Origin: an uncultured Myxococcales bacterium
GTDB taxonomy: Bacteria > Myxococcota > Myxococcia > Myxococcales > Myxococcaceae
Length of the DNA stretch: 64,000 bases
Reading direction: 5' to 3'
NCBI GenBank assembly: GCA_937980205.1
Contig: CALJKW010000066.1
Coordinates: 62,001 to 126,000 of the forward strand
Shown here: in pieces, positions 51,457 through 60,740 of the stretch
Layout of the letters: each line of letters begins with the position of its first letter
Numbering within the stretch: position 1 is the stretch's first letter
Notes under the pieces: model-generated
Database searches by the model: none
What the model saw: only the letters and a program-made list of their open reading frames with translations
What the model was told of the DNA's origin: nothing
Program-made: the position numbers and the translations under genes

Positions 51457-54400
51457 ATGCTCCCCATTCTCCTGGTGGTCTTGACCCAGGCCCCGCAGAG
51501 CTGGGCCGACATCGACAAGCTGGTGAACGAGCAGAAGCTCGAGGCGGCCGCGACGGCCGTCGAGGGCCGGCTCTCGGCGGCGAAGAAGGGCTCCGACGAC
51601 GCCGAGCTCGCCCGCGCGCTGCTCAAGCGCACGCAGCTGCGCATCGGCCTGGGGGGCTACGAGACCGCGGTGAAGGAGCTGAAGGCCGAGCCGTGGCCGA
51701 AGTCGCTGCTGCCGCGCTCGGCGGTGCAGCTCTATTACGCCCACGCGCTCATCCGGTACGTGAACGCGTACTCGTACGAGATCCGCCAGCGCGAGCGGCT
51801 GGACACCAAGGGCGAGATCGATCTCAAGGCCTGGACGGCGGACCAGCTCTGGCTCGAGGCGAACAAGGCGTTCGAGGAGGTCTGGAAGAACCGCGAGGAG
51901 CTCGGCGCGAAGGACCTGGGCGCTCTGGGCGAGTACCTCAACCCGAACGACTACCCGAAGGGCGTACGCGACACGCTGCGCGACGCGGTCACGTACCTGC
52001 GCGCCGACGCGCTCAACAACACGCAGGGCTGGAGCCCCGAGCAGCAGAACGAGCTCTACCGGCTCGACCTGAAAGGGCTCATCAAGGGCGACCCGGCGAC
52101 CTCTTCGAAGGTGAGCCTGGTCGACCCGGCCGTGCACCCGCTCGTGCGCGTCGCGGCGATGTACGACGACCTCGAGGCGTGGGTTGCGAAGGCGGGTCGC
52201 AGAGAGGCCGCCCTCAACGCGCGCATGGAGCGCCTCGAGGCCCTGCGCCAGCACTTCACGTCCGAAGACGAGCGCGCGGCGATCGCCGCCGAGCTCGAGG
52301 CCCGGCTGCCCGGGGTGAAAGAGCTCCCCTGGTCCGCCGCTGCGCGGGGGCTGCTGGCCGAGTGGCTGCGCGAGGCGGGCGACAACGTGCGCGCGCGCGC
52401 GATCGCGCTCGAGGGGGCGAAGGCCTTCCCCAACAGCTTCGGCGGGCGCCGCTGCAACCACGTCGTCAAGGCGATCGAAGCGCCGGACTACGTGCTGTCC
52501 GGCATGACGGCCGACGGCGTCGAGCGCCGCTCGCTCGAGGTGTCGGCGCGGAACCTCGACAAGGTGTACTTCCGCGCGTACCGGGTCGACGTCGAGGCGA
52601 TGCTGCAGCGCTCCGACTACTCGCTGTTGCCGCACGACGAAGAGACGCGGAGGCTGATGGCGGGGAAGGCTCCGGTGGCGAAGTGGGCCGTGGCGCTGCC
52701 GCCGACGCCCGACTTCAAGAGCCACCGCACGGTGGTGGTGCCCCCGCTGCGCGACGCCGGCCTGTACATGGTCGTCGCGTCGGCGCGTGAAGACTTCGTC
52801 GACAGGCAGAACCGGCTCGTCGCGCAGGCGCTGCTCATCACCAAGCTGGTGATGACGACGCGGCAGCAGTACGCCGACGGCTCGCTCGAGGTGCTCGTCG
52901 TCGACGGCAACAGCGGCGAGCCGGTCTCGGGCGTCGACGTCGAGCTGTGGAGCTGGGAGTACGGCCGCCCGCGCACGCGCGTCGAGACGCAGCGCACCGA
53001 CGCGACGGGCGGAGCGAAGTTCGCCCCGAAGGGCCGCCAGGGCCGCAACCACTTCGTCATCGCGCACAGCGGCAGCGAGTGGGCCCTCGAGCGGCAGAAC
53101 ATCTACTTCTCGGGCCAGAGCCGCCACGAGGTGAACGCGGCGATGATCTACACCGACCGCTCGGTCTACCGGCCGCAGCAGAAGGTGTTCTGGAAGGCCA
53201 TCGCGTACCACGCGAACCCCGACCGCTCGGCGTTCAACACCGTGCCCAACACCGAGGTCACGGTGAGCCTGATGGACGCGAACTACCAGGCGGTCGAGAC
53301 GCGCACGCTCAAGACGAACGCGTTCGGCTCGGTCGCCGGAGAGTTCGTCATCCCCACCGGCCGCCTCCTCGGCAGCTGGAGCATCGCGGTGCGCGGCTCG
53401 AGCGCGTACATCCGCGTCGAGGAGTACAAGCGGCCCACGTTCGAGGTCTCGTTCAAGGACGCCGGCGGAGCGATGAAGCTCAACACTCCGGCGACGCTGA
53501 GAGGCGAGGCGCGCTACTACTTCGGCCTGCCCGTGACGAGCGGGCAGGTGCGGTGGCGGGTGACGCGCACTCCGCAGTTCCCCTGGTGGTGGTGGGAGTG
53601 GGGCTGGTCGCCGCCACCCGCGCGCAGCCAGGTCGTCGCCGCGGGCACGTCGGCGCTGAAGGCCGACGGCTCGTTCGAGCTCACGTTCAAGCCGGAGGCC
53701 GACCCGAAGCTCGGCCCCGACGTGACGTACCGCTACGAGGCCGACGCGGACGTGACGGACGAGGGCGGTGAGACGCGCTCGGCGAAGAAGAGCGTGCGCC
53801 TGGGCAACGTGGCGATCGAGGCGCGCGCTTCACTCGACAAGGGCTTCGTCGTCGAGGGCACCGAGGCGCTGGTCGACGTGCGGCGAACCGATCTCGACGG
53901 CAACGGCCGCGCAGGGAAGGGCACCTACCGGCTCCTGACCATCGCGCAGCCCGAGAAGGCGCGGCTCCCGGCAGACGAGCCCATGCCGAAGCCGCCAGGC
54001 ACGAAGCCTGCGGCGGTGGAGACCGAGGGCGACAAGCTTCGGCAGCGGTGGGCGACCGGCTGGGCGCCGGCGCAGACGGTGCGCAGCTGGCCCGACGGCC
54101 CCGAGCAGTGGCGCGGAGAGCTCACCCACGACGCGAAGGGCGACGGCAAGCTCACGCTGCCGAAGCTGCCCGCCGGGGCCTACCGGCTGCGCTACGAGAC
54201 GAAAGACGAGTTCGGCTCGAAGTTCGATACGGTGATGGACTTCGTGGTCGCCGGCCGCGGCTTCCCGCTGAAAGTGCCGGCGTACCTCAAGCTGCAGTCG
54301 AGCTCGGTCTCGGCCGGTGGCACCGCGCGCTTCCTGCTCGGCGGCGTCGACGGCCAGGCGATGGTGTTCGAGCTGTTCAAGGACGGGAAGCGCGTCGAGC

Positions 54401-57400
54401 GGCGCGTGCTGCACTCGGGGCGCGACGCGGCGGTGCTCGAGCTGCCGGTGACGGCGGAAGATCGCGGCGGCTACTCGGTCTCGGTGCAGATCGTCCGCGA
54501 CTACCAGGTGATGCAGTTCACCGAGCACGTCTACGTCCCGCGCGACGACAAGGAGCTGAAGGTCGAGTTCTCGACGATGCGCGACACGCTCAAGCCGGGC
54601 GCGAAGGAGACGTTCAAGGTCACGGTGAAGGGCGTCGCGAACAAGCTCGAGGCGGGCGCGGCCGAGGTGCTCGCGTACATGTACGACCAGTCGCTGGATC
54701 TGTTCGGGCCACACGCTCCGCCGTCGGCGCTGTCGCTGTACCCGGGGCGCACCGGCGTGCCGTACAGCATGTCGAGCGTGGGCCAGGCGTCGGCCGACTG
54801 GCTGTCGCGGAACGAGTGGTACACGCTGCCGGAGTACCCGCACCTTCGCGACGACCAGCTCAAGTTCTACGACGAGTACGGCATCGGCGGCCCCGGAGGC
54901 CGCTTCCGCGGTGGGCCGATGATGCGCAAGGCGATGCGCGAGCGCAGCGCCGGAGAGATGAACGGCGCGCTCGCGGAGGCCGCCCCCGAGCCCGAGGCGA
55001 AGGAAGAGGGCCGGGCGGAGCTCGCGAAGAAGGTGCCTGCAGCGCCGCCTCCGCCGCCGCTCGCACAGCCGGTGCAGGGGGGCCTGCTGAGCCGTGACAC
55101 CGGCGGGGCGCAGGCCGAGGCGGCTCCGGTGCAGGTGCGCGCGAACTTCTCCGAGACGGCGTTCTTCAAGCCGAACCTCATCACCGACGGCAACGGCTCG
55201 GTGAGCTTCGAGTTCCAGGTGCCCGACTCGGTGACGGCGTGGAACGTGTGGGCGCACGCGGTGACGAAAGATCTGCGCGGCGGCTCGGTGAAGGCGACGA
55301 CGCGCTCGGTGAAGGACCTGATGGTGCGGCCATACCTGCCGCGCTTCCTGCGCGAGGGCGACCAGGCGCTGCTCAAGGTGGTGGTGAACAACGCGTCGCA
55401 GAAAGATCTGACGGGCGAGCTTCGGCTCGAGATCTTCGACCCCGACACGAACGCGTCGCTGCTCAAGGAGTTCGGGGTGACCGCGGCGGCTCCTCAAGGC
55501 TTCACGGTGAAGGGCGGGCAGAGCTCGAACCTGTCGTTCTCGATGACGGCCCCGAAGCGGGTGGGCCAGGCGGCGTTCCGCGTCGTCGCGAAGACTCAAG
55601 ACTTCTCGGACGGCGAGCTGCGCGTGCTGCCGCTGCTGCCCTCGCGCATGCACCTCGTGCAGTCGAAGTTCGCCACGCTGCGCGACAAGGACTCGCGGAC
55701 GCTGACGTTCGAGGACCTGGCGAAGTCCGACGATCCCACGCGCATCAACGAGCAGCTCGTCGTCACCATCGACGCGCAGCTGTTCTTCACCGTGCTGCAG
55801 GCGCTGCCGTACCTGGTCCGGTACCCGTACGAGTGCACCGAGCAGACGCTGAACCGCTTCGTCTCGACCGGCATCGTGACGTCGGTGTTCCGCGATCACC
55901 CGGCGGTGGCGAAGATGGCCGCGAAGTTCAGCAAGCGCGACACGCCCCTCGAGACCTTCGACTCGATGGACCCGAATCGGAAGATCGCGCTCGAGGAGGC
56001 GCCCTGGCTGCAGGCCGCCAAGGGCGGGAAGAGCCCCGACGAGTCGTACATCGACGTGCTCGACCCGAAGGTGGCGGCGGCCGAGCGGGCGTCCGCGCTG
56101 GCGAAGCTGAAGAAGGCGCAGCTCTCGAACGGCGCGTGGCCGTGGTTCCCCGGTGGGCCGCCGTCGCCGTACATGACGCTGTACCTCTTGCACGGCTTCG
56201 CCAAGGCGACCGAGTTCAAGGTCGACGTGCCGCGCGACGTGGTGCAGCGCGCGTGGACGTACGTGGGCAACGAGTTCCGCGGCGACACGCGCCGGTGCAT
56301 GGCGCAGGACGGCTGCTGGGAGTGGGTGACGTTCCTGAACTACGTGGCCTCGGCGTTCCCCGACGAGTCGTGGCTCGGCGGCGCGCTGTCGGCGGCCGAG
56401 CGCCAGCAGATGCTCGAGTTCAGCTTCAAGCACTGGAAGAAGCACTCGCCGTACCTGAAGGGGTACCTCGCCCTGACGCTGAAGCGGGCGAAGCGGGACG
56501 CGGACGCGAAGCTCGTGTTCGACAGCGTGATGGACTCGGCGAAGACGACGAAAGACGAGGGCACCTTCTGGGCGCCGGAGGACCGCTCGTGGCTCTGGTA
56601 CAACGACACCATCGAGACGCACGCGTTCGCGCTGCGCACGCTGACGGAGCTTCAGCCGAAGGACCCGCGCCGTGACGGCCTGGTGCAGTGGCTGCTCGTG
56701 AACAAGAAGCTGAACCAGTGGAAGTCGACGCGCGCGACGGCCGAGGTCATCTACGCGCTGGTGAAGCACATGGAGGCCGACAAGTCGCTCGGCGTCCGCG
56801 AGGAGTCGATCGTCGAGGTCGGGCCCATTCGGAAGACCTGGGTGTTCGCTCCCGACGAGTACACGGGGAAGAAGAACCAGCTCGTCATCCCCGGGCCCGA
56901 GGTGACGCCGGCGATGTCGACGGTGAAGGTGTCGAAGTCGACGAAGGGGTTCCAGTTCGCGTCCGCCACGTGGCACTTCTCGACCGACAAGCTGCCGGCC
57001 GAGGGGAAGGGCGACCTGTTCTCGGTGTCGCGCACCTACTTCAAGCGCGAGAAGGGCCCGAAGGACGTGTCGCTCAAGCCGCTCGCGGACGGAGCCCGCG
57101 TCGAGGTCGGCGACGAGCTCGAGGTGCAGCTCTCGATTCGCTCGCGGGCGCCCGCCGAATACGTGCACGTGAAGGACCCGCGCGGCGCCGGCTTCGAGCC
57201 CGAAGGCGCCGTGTCCAGGTACAAGTGGAACCTCGGGCTGGGCTGGTACGAGGAGTACCGCGACTCGTCGACGAACTTCTTCTTCGAGTCGGTGCCGGTG
57301 GGCGAGTTCACGTTCAAGTACCGGGTGCGGGCGTCGGTCGCGGGCACGTTCCGCGTCGGGCCCGCGGTGATGCAGTCGATGTACGCGCCGGAGTTCACCG

Positions 57401-57447
57401 CGTACTCGGCCGGGCACGTGGTGCCGGTCGCGGCTTCGGGGCAGTGA
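51457..57447 (+). CDS. bacterial alpha-2-macroglobulin-family protein
   Basis: A 1,996-residue exported protein with signal peptide MLPILLVVLTQAPQSWA; the ATG at 51457 is chosen over an upstream GTG for this reason. After 350 helical residues come macroglobulin domains: the GEPVSGVDVELW and MIYTDRSVYRPQQKVFWKAI segments near residues 490-570, then a bait-like region rich in Gly/Ala/Pro (about 1150-1230). The A2M core VNFSETAFFKPNLITDGNGSVSFEF-type region follows. The thioester motif is Cys1460-Thr-Glu-Gln1463 in YPYECTEQTLNRF, so a covalent trap is possible. A proteinase-trap role in the periplasm is inferred. A Trp-rich stretch (PWWWWEWGW) near residue 710 is unusual. Its stop overlaps the next gene. 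Confidence 0.93.
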   Translation: MLPILLVVLTQAPQSWADIDKLVNEQKLEAAATAVEGRLSAAKKGSDDAELARALLKRTQLRIGLGGYETAVKELKAEPWPKSLLPRSAVQLYYAHALIRYVNAYSYEIRQRERLDTKGEIDLKAWTADQLWLEANKAFEEVWKNREELGAKDLGALGEYLNPNDYPKGVRDTLRDAVTYLRADALNNTQGWSPEQQNELYRLDLKGLIKGDPATSSKVSLVDPAVHPLVRVAAMYDDLEAWVAKAGRREAALNARMERLEALRQHFTSEDERAAIAAELEARLPGVKELPWSAAARGLLAEWLREAGDNVRARAIALEGAKAFPNSFGGRRCNHVVKAIEAPDYVLSGMTADGVERRSLEVSARNLDKVYFRAYRVDVEAMLQRSDYSLLPHDEETRRLMAGKAPVAKWAVALPPTPDFKSHRTVVVPPLRDAGLYMVVASAREDFVDRQNRLVAQALLITKLVMTTRQQYADGSLEVLVVDGNSGEPVSGVDVELWSWEYGRPRTRVETQRTDATGGAKFAPKGRQGRNHFVIAHSGSEWALERQNIYFSGQSRHEVNAAMIYTDRSVYRPQQKVFWKAIAYHANPDRSAFNTVPNTEVTVSLMDANYQAVETRTLKTNAFGSVAGEFVIPTGRLLGSWSIAVRGSSAYIRVEEYKRPTFEVSFKDAGGAMKLNTPATLRGEARYYFGLPVTSGQVRWRVTRTPQFPWWWWEWGWSPPPARSQVVAAGTSALKADGSFELTFKPEADPKLGPDVTYRYEADADVTDEGGETRSAKKSVRLGNVAIEARASLDKGFVVEGTEALVDVRRTDLDGNGRAGKGTYRLLTIAQPEKARLPADEPMPKPPGTKPAAVETEGDKLRQRWATGWAPAQTVRSWPDGPEQWRGELTHDAKGDGKLTLPKLPAGAYRLRYETKDEFGSKFDTVMDFVVAGRGFPLKVPAYLKLQSSSVSAGGTARFLLGGVDGQAMVFELFKDGKRVERRVLHSGRDAAVLELPVTAEDRGGYSVSVQIVRDYQVMQFTEHVYVPRDDKELKVEFSTMRDTLKPGAKETFKVTVKGVANKLEAGAAEVLAYMYDQSLDLFGPHAPPSALSLYPGRTGVPYSMSSVGQASADWLSRNEWYTLPEYPHLRDDQLKFYDEYGIGGPGGRFRGGPMMRKAMRERSAGEMNGALAEAAPEPEAKEEGRAELAKKVPAAPPPPPLAQPVQGGLLSRDTGGAQAEAAPVQVRANFSETAFFKPNLITDGNGSVSFEFQVPDSVTAWNVWAHAVTKDLRGGSVKATTRSVKDLMVRPYLPRFLREGDQALLKVVVNNASQKDLTGELRLEIFDPDTNASLLKEFGVTAAAPQGFTVKGGQSSNLSFSMTAPKRVGQAAFRVVAKTQDFSDGELRVLPLLPSRMHLVQSKFATLRDKDSRTLTFEDLAKSDDPTRINEQLVVTIDAQLFFTVLQALPYLVRYPYECTEQTLNRFVSTGIVTSVFRDHPAVAKMAAKFSKRDTPLETFDSMDPNRKIALEEAPWLQAAKGGKSPDESYIDVLDPKVAAAERASALAKLKKAQLSNGAWPWFPGGPPSPYMTLYLLHGFAKATEFKVDVPRDVVQRAWTYVGNEFRGDTRRCMAQDGCWEWVTFLNYVASAFPDESWLGGALSAAERQQMLEFSFKHWKKHSPYLKGYLALTLKRAKRDADAKLVFDSVMDSAKTTKDEGTFWAPEDRSWLWYNDTIETHAFALRTLTELQPKDPRRDGLVQWLLVNKKLNQWKSTRATAEVIYALVKHMEADKSLGVREESIVEVGPIRKTWVFAPDEYTGKKNQLVIPGPEVTPAMSTVKVSKSTKGFQFASATWHFSTDKLPAEGKGDLFSVSRTYFKREKGPKDVSLKPLADGARVEVGDELEVQLSIRSRAPAEYVHVKDPRGAGFEPEGAVSRYKWNLGLGWYEEYRDSSTNFFFESVPVGEFTFKYRVRASVAGTFRVGPAVMQSMYAPEFTAYSAGHVVPVAASGQ

Positions 57448-57815
57448 CGACCTACGTCATCGCTGTGAAGTGCGAGCGGCCGCCGGCCGAGCTCGTCCGG
57501 CGCATCAGCCACGTTACCGGTGACTCCGTCGGTGCGGTGCACCGGGCGCTGACTGGCGCGGCACCCTTGGTCTCGGCTTACGTGCTCGGAAACGACCACC
57601 TGGCACGGCGTGAGGTGCTTCGGGGCGTCGTGAACGCGCTTCTCGAGGCCAGGCTCAGCGTCGATGCGCGCGTGTACGACGAGGGCGAAGCGCCCGAGAA
57701 CGCGACTCGGCTCACACTGCAGCAGGTGCTCGAGGCGCTCAGCGCCGATGACCAGGAGCGCGCGCGGCGCGCAGAGTTCGACGACCGTACGGGGCACGAC
57801 CGTAGAAGGCGGTAG
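57444..57815 (+). CDS. small hypothetical protein, possible L7/L12-C-terminal-like fold
   Basis: A 123-residue protein with GTG in a GTGA overlap with the macroglobulin gene. The central part (ELVRRISHVTGDSVGAVHRALTGAAPLVSAYVLGNDHLARREVLRGVVNALLEARLSVDARVY) has the helix/TG-x-x-x-x-A/GAP pattern of the ribosomal protein L7/L12 C-terminal domain. This is a weak visual similarity. The last 30 residues are charged and probably disordered. No signal peptide, so it is likely cytoplasmic and not a direct partner of the exported macroglobulin. Confidence 0.65.
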   Translation: MTTYVIAVKCERPPAELVRRISHVTGDSVGAVHRALTGAAPLVSAYVLGNDHLARREVLRGVVNALLEARLSVDARVYDEGEAPENATRLTLQQVLEALSADDQERARRAEFDDRTGHDRRRR

Positions 57816-57863
57816 AGGTTCGTTGCACTCGTTCGGGGCGGGCGGGGTATACGCACCGTCCCC

Positions 57864-58145
57864 ATGCTGCTCACGCACTTCGGAAAAGGGTTGGCCGGGC
57901 TCTTCGCAGGCGCGGCGCTCGCGCTCGGCGGCCTGCTCGCGCTGTTCGTCTGCATGCTCAACGTCGCCGCCGGGCAGTTTGCCGTCGCGGCGATGGCCGG
58001 GGTGATGACGGTGGTGCTCGGCTCCGCCGGCGCCGACTTCATCTTCCGCGCCATGCAGGGCGACGCCGCGGTGCGCGTGTTCCGCACGACGGTGAGCGTC
58101 GGGCTGACCGTCGGAGTGCTGCTCGCGGCTGCGCTCGCCGCCTGA
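57864..58145 (+). CDS. small membrane protein
   Basis: A 93-residue protein with three hydrophobic segments (GLAGLFAGAALALGGLLALFVC, QFAVAAMAGVMTVVLGSAGA and VSVGLTVGVLLAAALAA). It has no recognised family. It is 48 bases after the preceding gene and convergent with the next. Confidence 0.6.
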   Translation: MLLTHFGKGLAGLFAGAALALGGLLALFVCMLNVAAGQFAVAAMAGVMTVVLGSAGADFIFRAMQGDAAVRVFRTTVSVGLTVGVLLAAALAA

Positions 58146-58186
58146 CCGGCGGTTGGGAGACTCGGGCCGGTGCTGAAGCCACCGTC

Positions 58187-59125
58187 TCAGTGCAGCTCGT
58201 CGACCGCCGGCGGCGCCGCGGCCTCGGGCGCGCTCGGCCTCGGCGGGGCCACGTCGGGGGGGCCCTCGGGGAACACGTCGAGCACCTTCGCGCGCGATCT
58301 CGGCGTGAAGCTGCTGCGCCGAATCAGCCCGCCCAGCACGGTCAGCGCGCGGCGGGTGGTGTCGAGCGCGCTCTCCACCGACGTCCACACGTCGACGTCG
58401 GGGCCGCGGTACAGCTCGCGGCTGCCGGAGACGGTGCCGTTCTTCACGCCCTTCAGCCGCCCGAGCGGAGACCCCAGCGCCAGCGAGAACAGGTACAGCC
58501 CGCGCATCCACCCGTCGACCTCGAGCTTCGTCGGCGCCTCTCCGACCGCGTCGTTCGACGCCACGCGGATGAGCTCGTAGAACCCGCGGCCGATGCCCTT
58601 CGGGCCGGTCGCTTTCCGAATCTGCAGCTTCGTGCGCACGGCGGACGTGCCGACCAGCGGAGAGCCGTGCAGCTCCTGCATCAGGAACAACGACTGAACC
58701 CACTCGACGCGCCCGCGCGCGGCGACGACGGTCTCCTTGGGGCCGCGGGTCTTCAGCGCGAGCCGCTGCACCGCGGGCTCGAGGGCGCGGACGACGGCGA
58801 GCTGGGTGAAGTAGCCGGCGAGAAAGGCGAGGCCGGCGTCGGTGCCGACGAGGGCTCCGTTGGCGACGAGCTCGGCGATCTTCAGCCCGAATGAGACCGG
58901 GGCACGTTCCCGAAACAGCCTCGCGAACCGGGGAGCGTCACCGCGCCCCAGCCACGCCTCGAGGCCGTGCGACCAGCCGCCGAACCACGGCAGCTCGGGC
59001 AGCGCGCCACCGAACCGTGCGTACTCGAGGTCTTCGCCGAGGGCGCGCGCGAACTCGGGCGGTAACGCGCTCGCGTGCGCGGCCAGGCGCTCGACGGCGG
59101 TGAGTGACGAGAGAAGAGCGGGCAC
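58187..59125 (-). CDS. hypothetical protein
   Basis: A 312-residue protein. GTG at 59125 is preferred because an ATG 48 bases upstream would overlap both the palindrome and the divergent pepA start. Helical throughout, with one hydrophobic segment (residues about 80-105, LVANGALVGTDAGLAFLAGYFTQLAVV) and a conserved-looking KTRGPKETVVAARGRVEWVQSLFLMQELHGSPLVG. The C-terminal 35 residues are Pro/Ala-rich. I do not recognise the family. Confidence 0.68.
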   Translation of the reverse strand: MPALLSSLTAVERLAAHASALPPEFARALGEDLEYARFGGALPELPWFGGWSHGLEAWLGRGDAPRFARLFRERAPVSFGLKIAELVANGALVGTDAGLAFLAGYFTQLAVVRALEPAVQRLALKTRGPKETVVAARGRVEWVQSLFLMQELHGSPLVGTSAVRTKLQIRKATGPKGIGRGFYELIRVASNDAVGEAPTKLEVDGWMRGLYLFSLALGSPLGRLKGVKNGTVSGSRELYRGPDVDVWTSVESALDTTRRALTVLGGLIRRSSFTPRSRAKVLDVFPEGPPDVAPPRPSAPEAAAPPAVDELH

Positions 59126-59140
59126 GAGACGGCGGTAGAC

Positions 59141-59165
59141 GGACCTTACCTTTCTTGTAAGGTCC
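59141..59165. promoter_or_regulatory. 25 bp palindrome between pepA and a divergent gene
   Basis: GGACCTTAC and GTAAGGTCC are perfect inverted copies separated by 7 bases. The right arm ends 7 bases before the pepA ATG, and the left arm lies 16 bases before the GTG of the divergent gene. This is an operator-like arrangement that could control both genes. Confidence 0.6.
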
Positions 59166-59171
59166 GGCCTC

Positions 59172-60740
59172 ATGAACTTCACCTTTGCTGGGGGCGACGC
59201 GGCGCGCGCGAAAGCCGACGTGCTCGTCATCCCCGTCTTCGACAGCGAGCTCAACGACAAGAAGAAGCAGGCCCAGGCGCTCGCCTCGGCGGACAAGAAG
59301 CTGAAAGGACTGCTGCTCAAGACCGCGGCGCAAGAGGGGTTCAAGGGCAAAGGCGAGCAGACGCTCGCGTTCCACACCCACGGGAAGATCGGCGCCCAGC
59401 GGGTGCTGCTCATCGGCCTGGGGGCTCGCGCGAAGTTCAGCGCCGAGGTGCTGCGCCTGGCGATGGGGCGGGCGGTGAAGGCGTCGAACCGCCTGCGCGC
59501 GCGGACGGCGGTCATCGCGGTCCCCGTGCTGCGCGAGCTCGAGGCCGGCGTGCGCGCCATCGTCGAGGGCTTCGAGCTGGGCGGGTACCGGTTCGACCGG
59601 TGGCGCACGACGAACAAGGAAGAGCAGTCGGCTCCGCGCGTCGAGAAGGTGCAGCTCGTGCTGCCCGAGGGCGTGAAGAAAGATCGGACGCTCGAGGCCG
59701 CGGTGACGCTCGGCCGCAGGGTCGCCGAGGCGACGAACTGGGCGCGGGATCTGGTGAACGAGCCCGCCGGCGCGCTGACGCCGACGGCGCTGGCGGAGGC
59801 CGCGAAGAAGATGGCCGGCGAGATCGGCCTGAAGGTCGAGGTGCTCGGCCGCAAGGACATCGAGAAGCTCAAGATGGGCATGTTCCTCGGCGTGACCCAG
59901 GGCTCGGTCGAGGAGCCGAAGCTGATTCACCTCTCGTGGGTGCCCGAGGACGGAAAGCTCGCGAAGCGGCCCGCGCTCGCGCTCGTAGGCAAGGCGATCA
60001 CGTTCGACTCCGGCGGCCTGTCGCTGAAGACCGCCGAGGGCATGGTGGACATGAAGACCGACATGGCCGGCTCGGCCGCCGTGCTCGGGGCGATGCGGGT
60101 GATCGGCGCGATCAAGCCGCCGTTCCCGGTGCACGCCTTCATGGGCGCCTGCGAGAACATGCCGTCGGGGACGGCGTACCGGCCCGGAGACATTCTGGTG
60201 TCGCGCCTCGGCAAGACGGTGGAGATCACGAACACCGACGCCGAGGGCCGCCTCGTGCTCGGCGACGTGCTCGCCTACGCGAACGAGCTCAAGCCGGCGA
60301 TGATCGTCGACCTCGCGACGCTGACCGGCGCCTGCATGATCGCCCTCGGGCACTACATCGCCGGCGCGTTCGGCGACGACGACCAGGCCGTGTGGTCGGT
60401 GATGGAGGCGGCTCGCAGCGCGGGCGAAGAGCTGTGGCGCATGCCGGTCACCGACCTGCAGCGCGACGCGCTCAAGAGCGACGTGGCGGACATGAAGAAC
60501 GCCGGAGAGCGCTGGGGCGGCGCCATCAACGCGGCGCTCTTCCTCAAGGAGTTCGTCGGTGGCACCCCCTGGGTGCACCTCGACATCGCCGGCCCGTCGC
60601 AGAGCCCGAAAGAGCGCGGCTACCACTCGCGCGGCGCCACCGGCGTCGGCGTCCGGACGCTGGTCGAGCTCACCCGCCGCAGGGCGATGGAGCTCGAGAA
60701 CGCGGAGAAGGACGAGACTCCGGGTCCGGTCGACGCCTGA
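59172..60740 (+). CDS. pepA: leucyl aminopeptidase PepA (M17)
   Basis: A hexameric cytoplasmic dizinc/manganese aminopeptidase that releases N-terminal residues from peptides. The family signature NTDAEGRLVL (metal- and carbonate-binding loop) is intact, as are KAITFDSGGLSLKT (Lys and Asp ligands), MVDMKTDMAGSAAVLG and MIVDLATLTGACMIALG. The 522 residues are slightly above the usual 500. The N-terminal domain (residues 1-160) is the macro-like DNA/dimer domain. In E. coli PepA also binds DNA; the adjacent palindrome raises the possibility of autoregulation here, which is only an inference. The ATG start is clear. Confidence 0.96.
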   Translation: MNFTFAGGDAARAKADVLVIPVFDSELNDKKKQAQALASADKKLKGLLLKTAAQEGFKGKGEQTLAFHTHGKIGAQRVLLIGLGARAKFSAEVLRLAMGRAVKASNRLRARTAVIAVPVLRELEAGVRAIVEGFELGGYRFDRWRTTNKEEQSAPRVEKVQLVLPEGVKKDRTLEAAVTLGRRVAEATNWARDLVNEPAGALTPTALAEAAKKMAGEIGLKVEVLGRKDIEKLKMGMFLGVTQGSVEEPKLIHLSWVPEDGKLAKRPALALVGKAITFDSGGLSLKTAEGMVDMKTDMAGSAAVLGAMRVIGAIKPPFPVHAFMGACENMPSGTAYRPGDILVSRLGKTVEITNTDAEGRLVLGDVLAYANELKPAMIVDLATLTGACMIALGHYIAGAFGDDDQAVWSVMEAARSAGEELWRMPVTDLQRDALKSDVADMKNAGERWGGAINAALFLKEFVGGTPWVHLDIAGPSQSPKERGYHSRGATGVGVRTLVELTRRRAMELENAEKDETPGPVDA

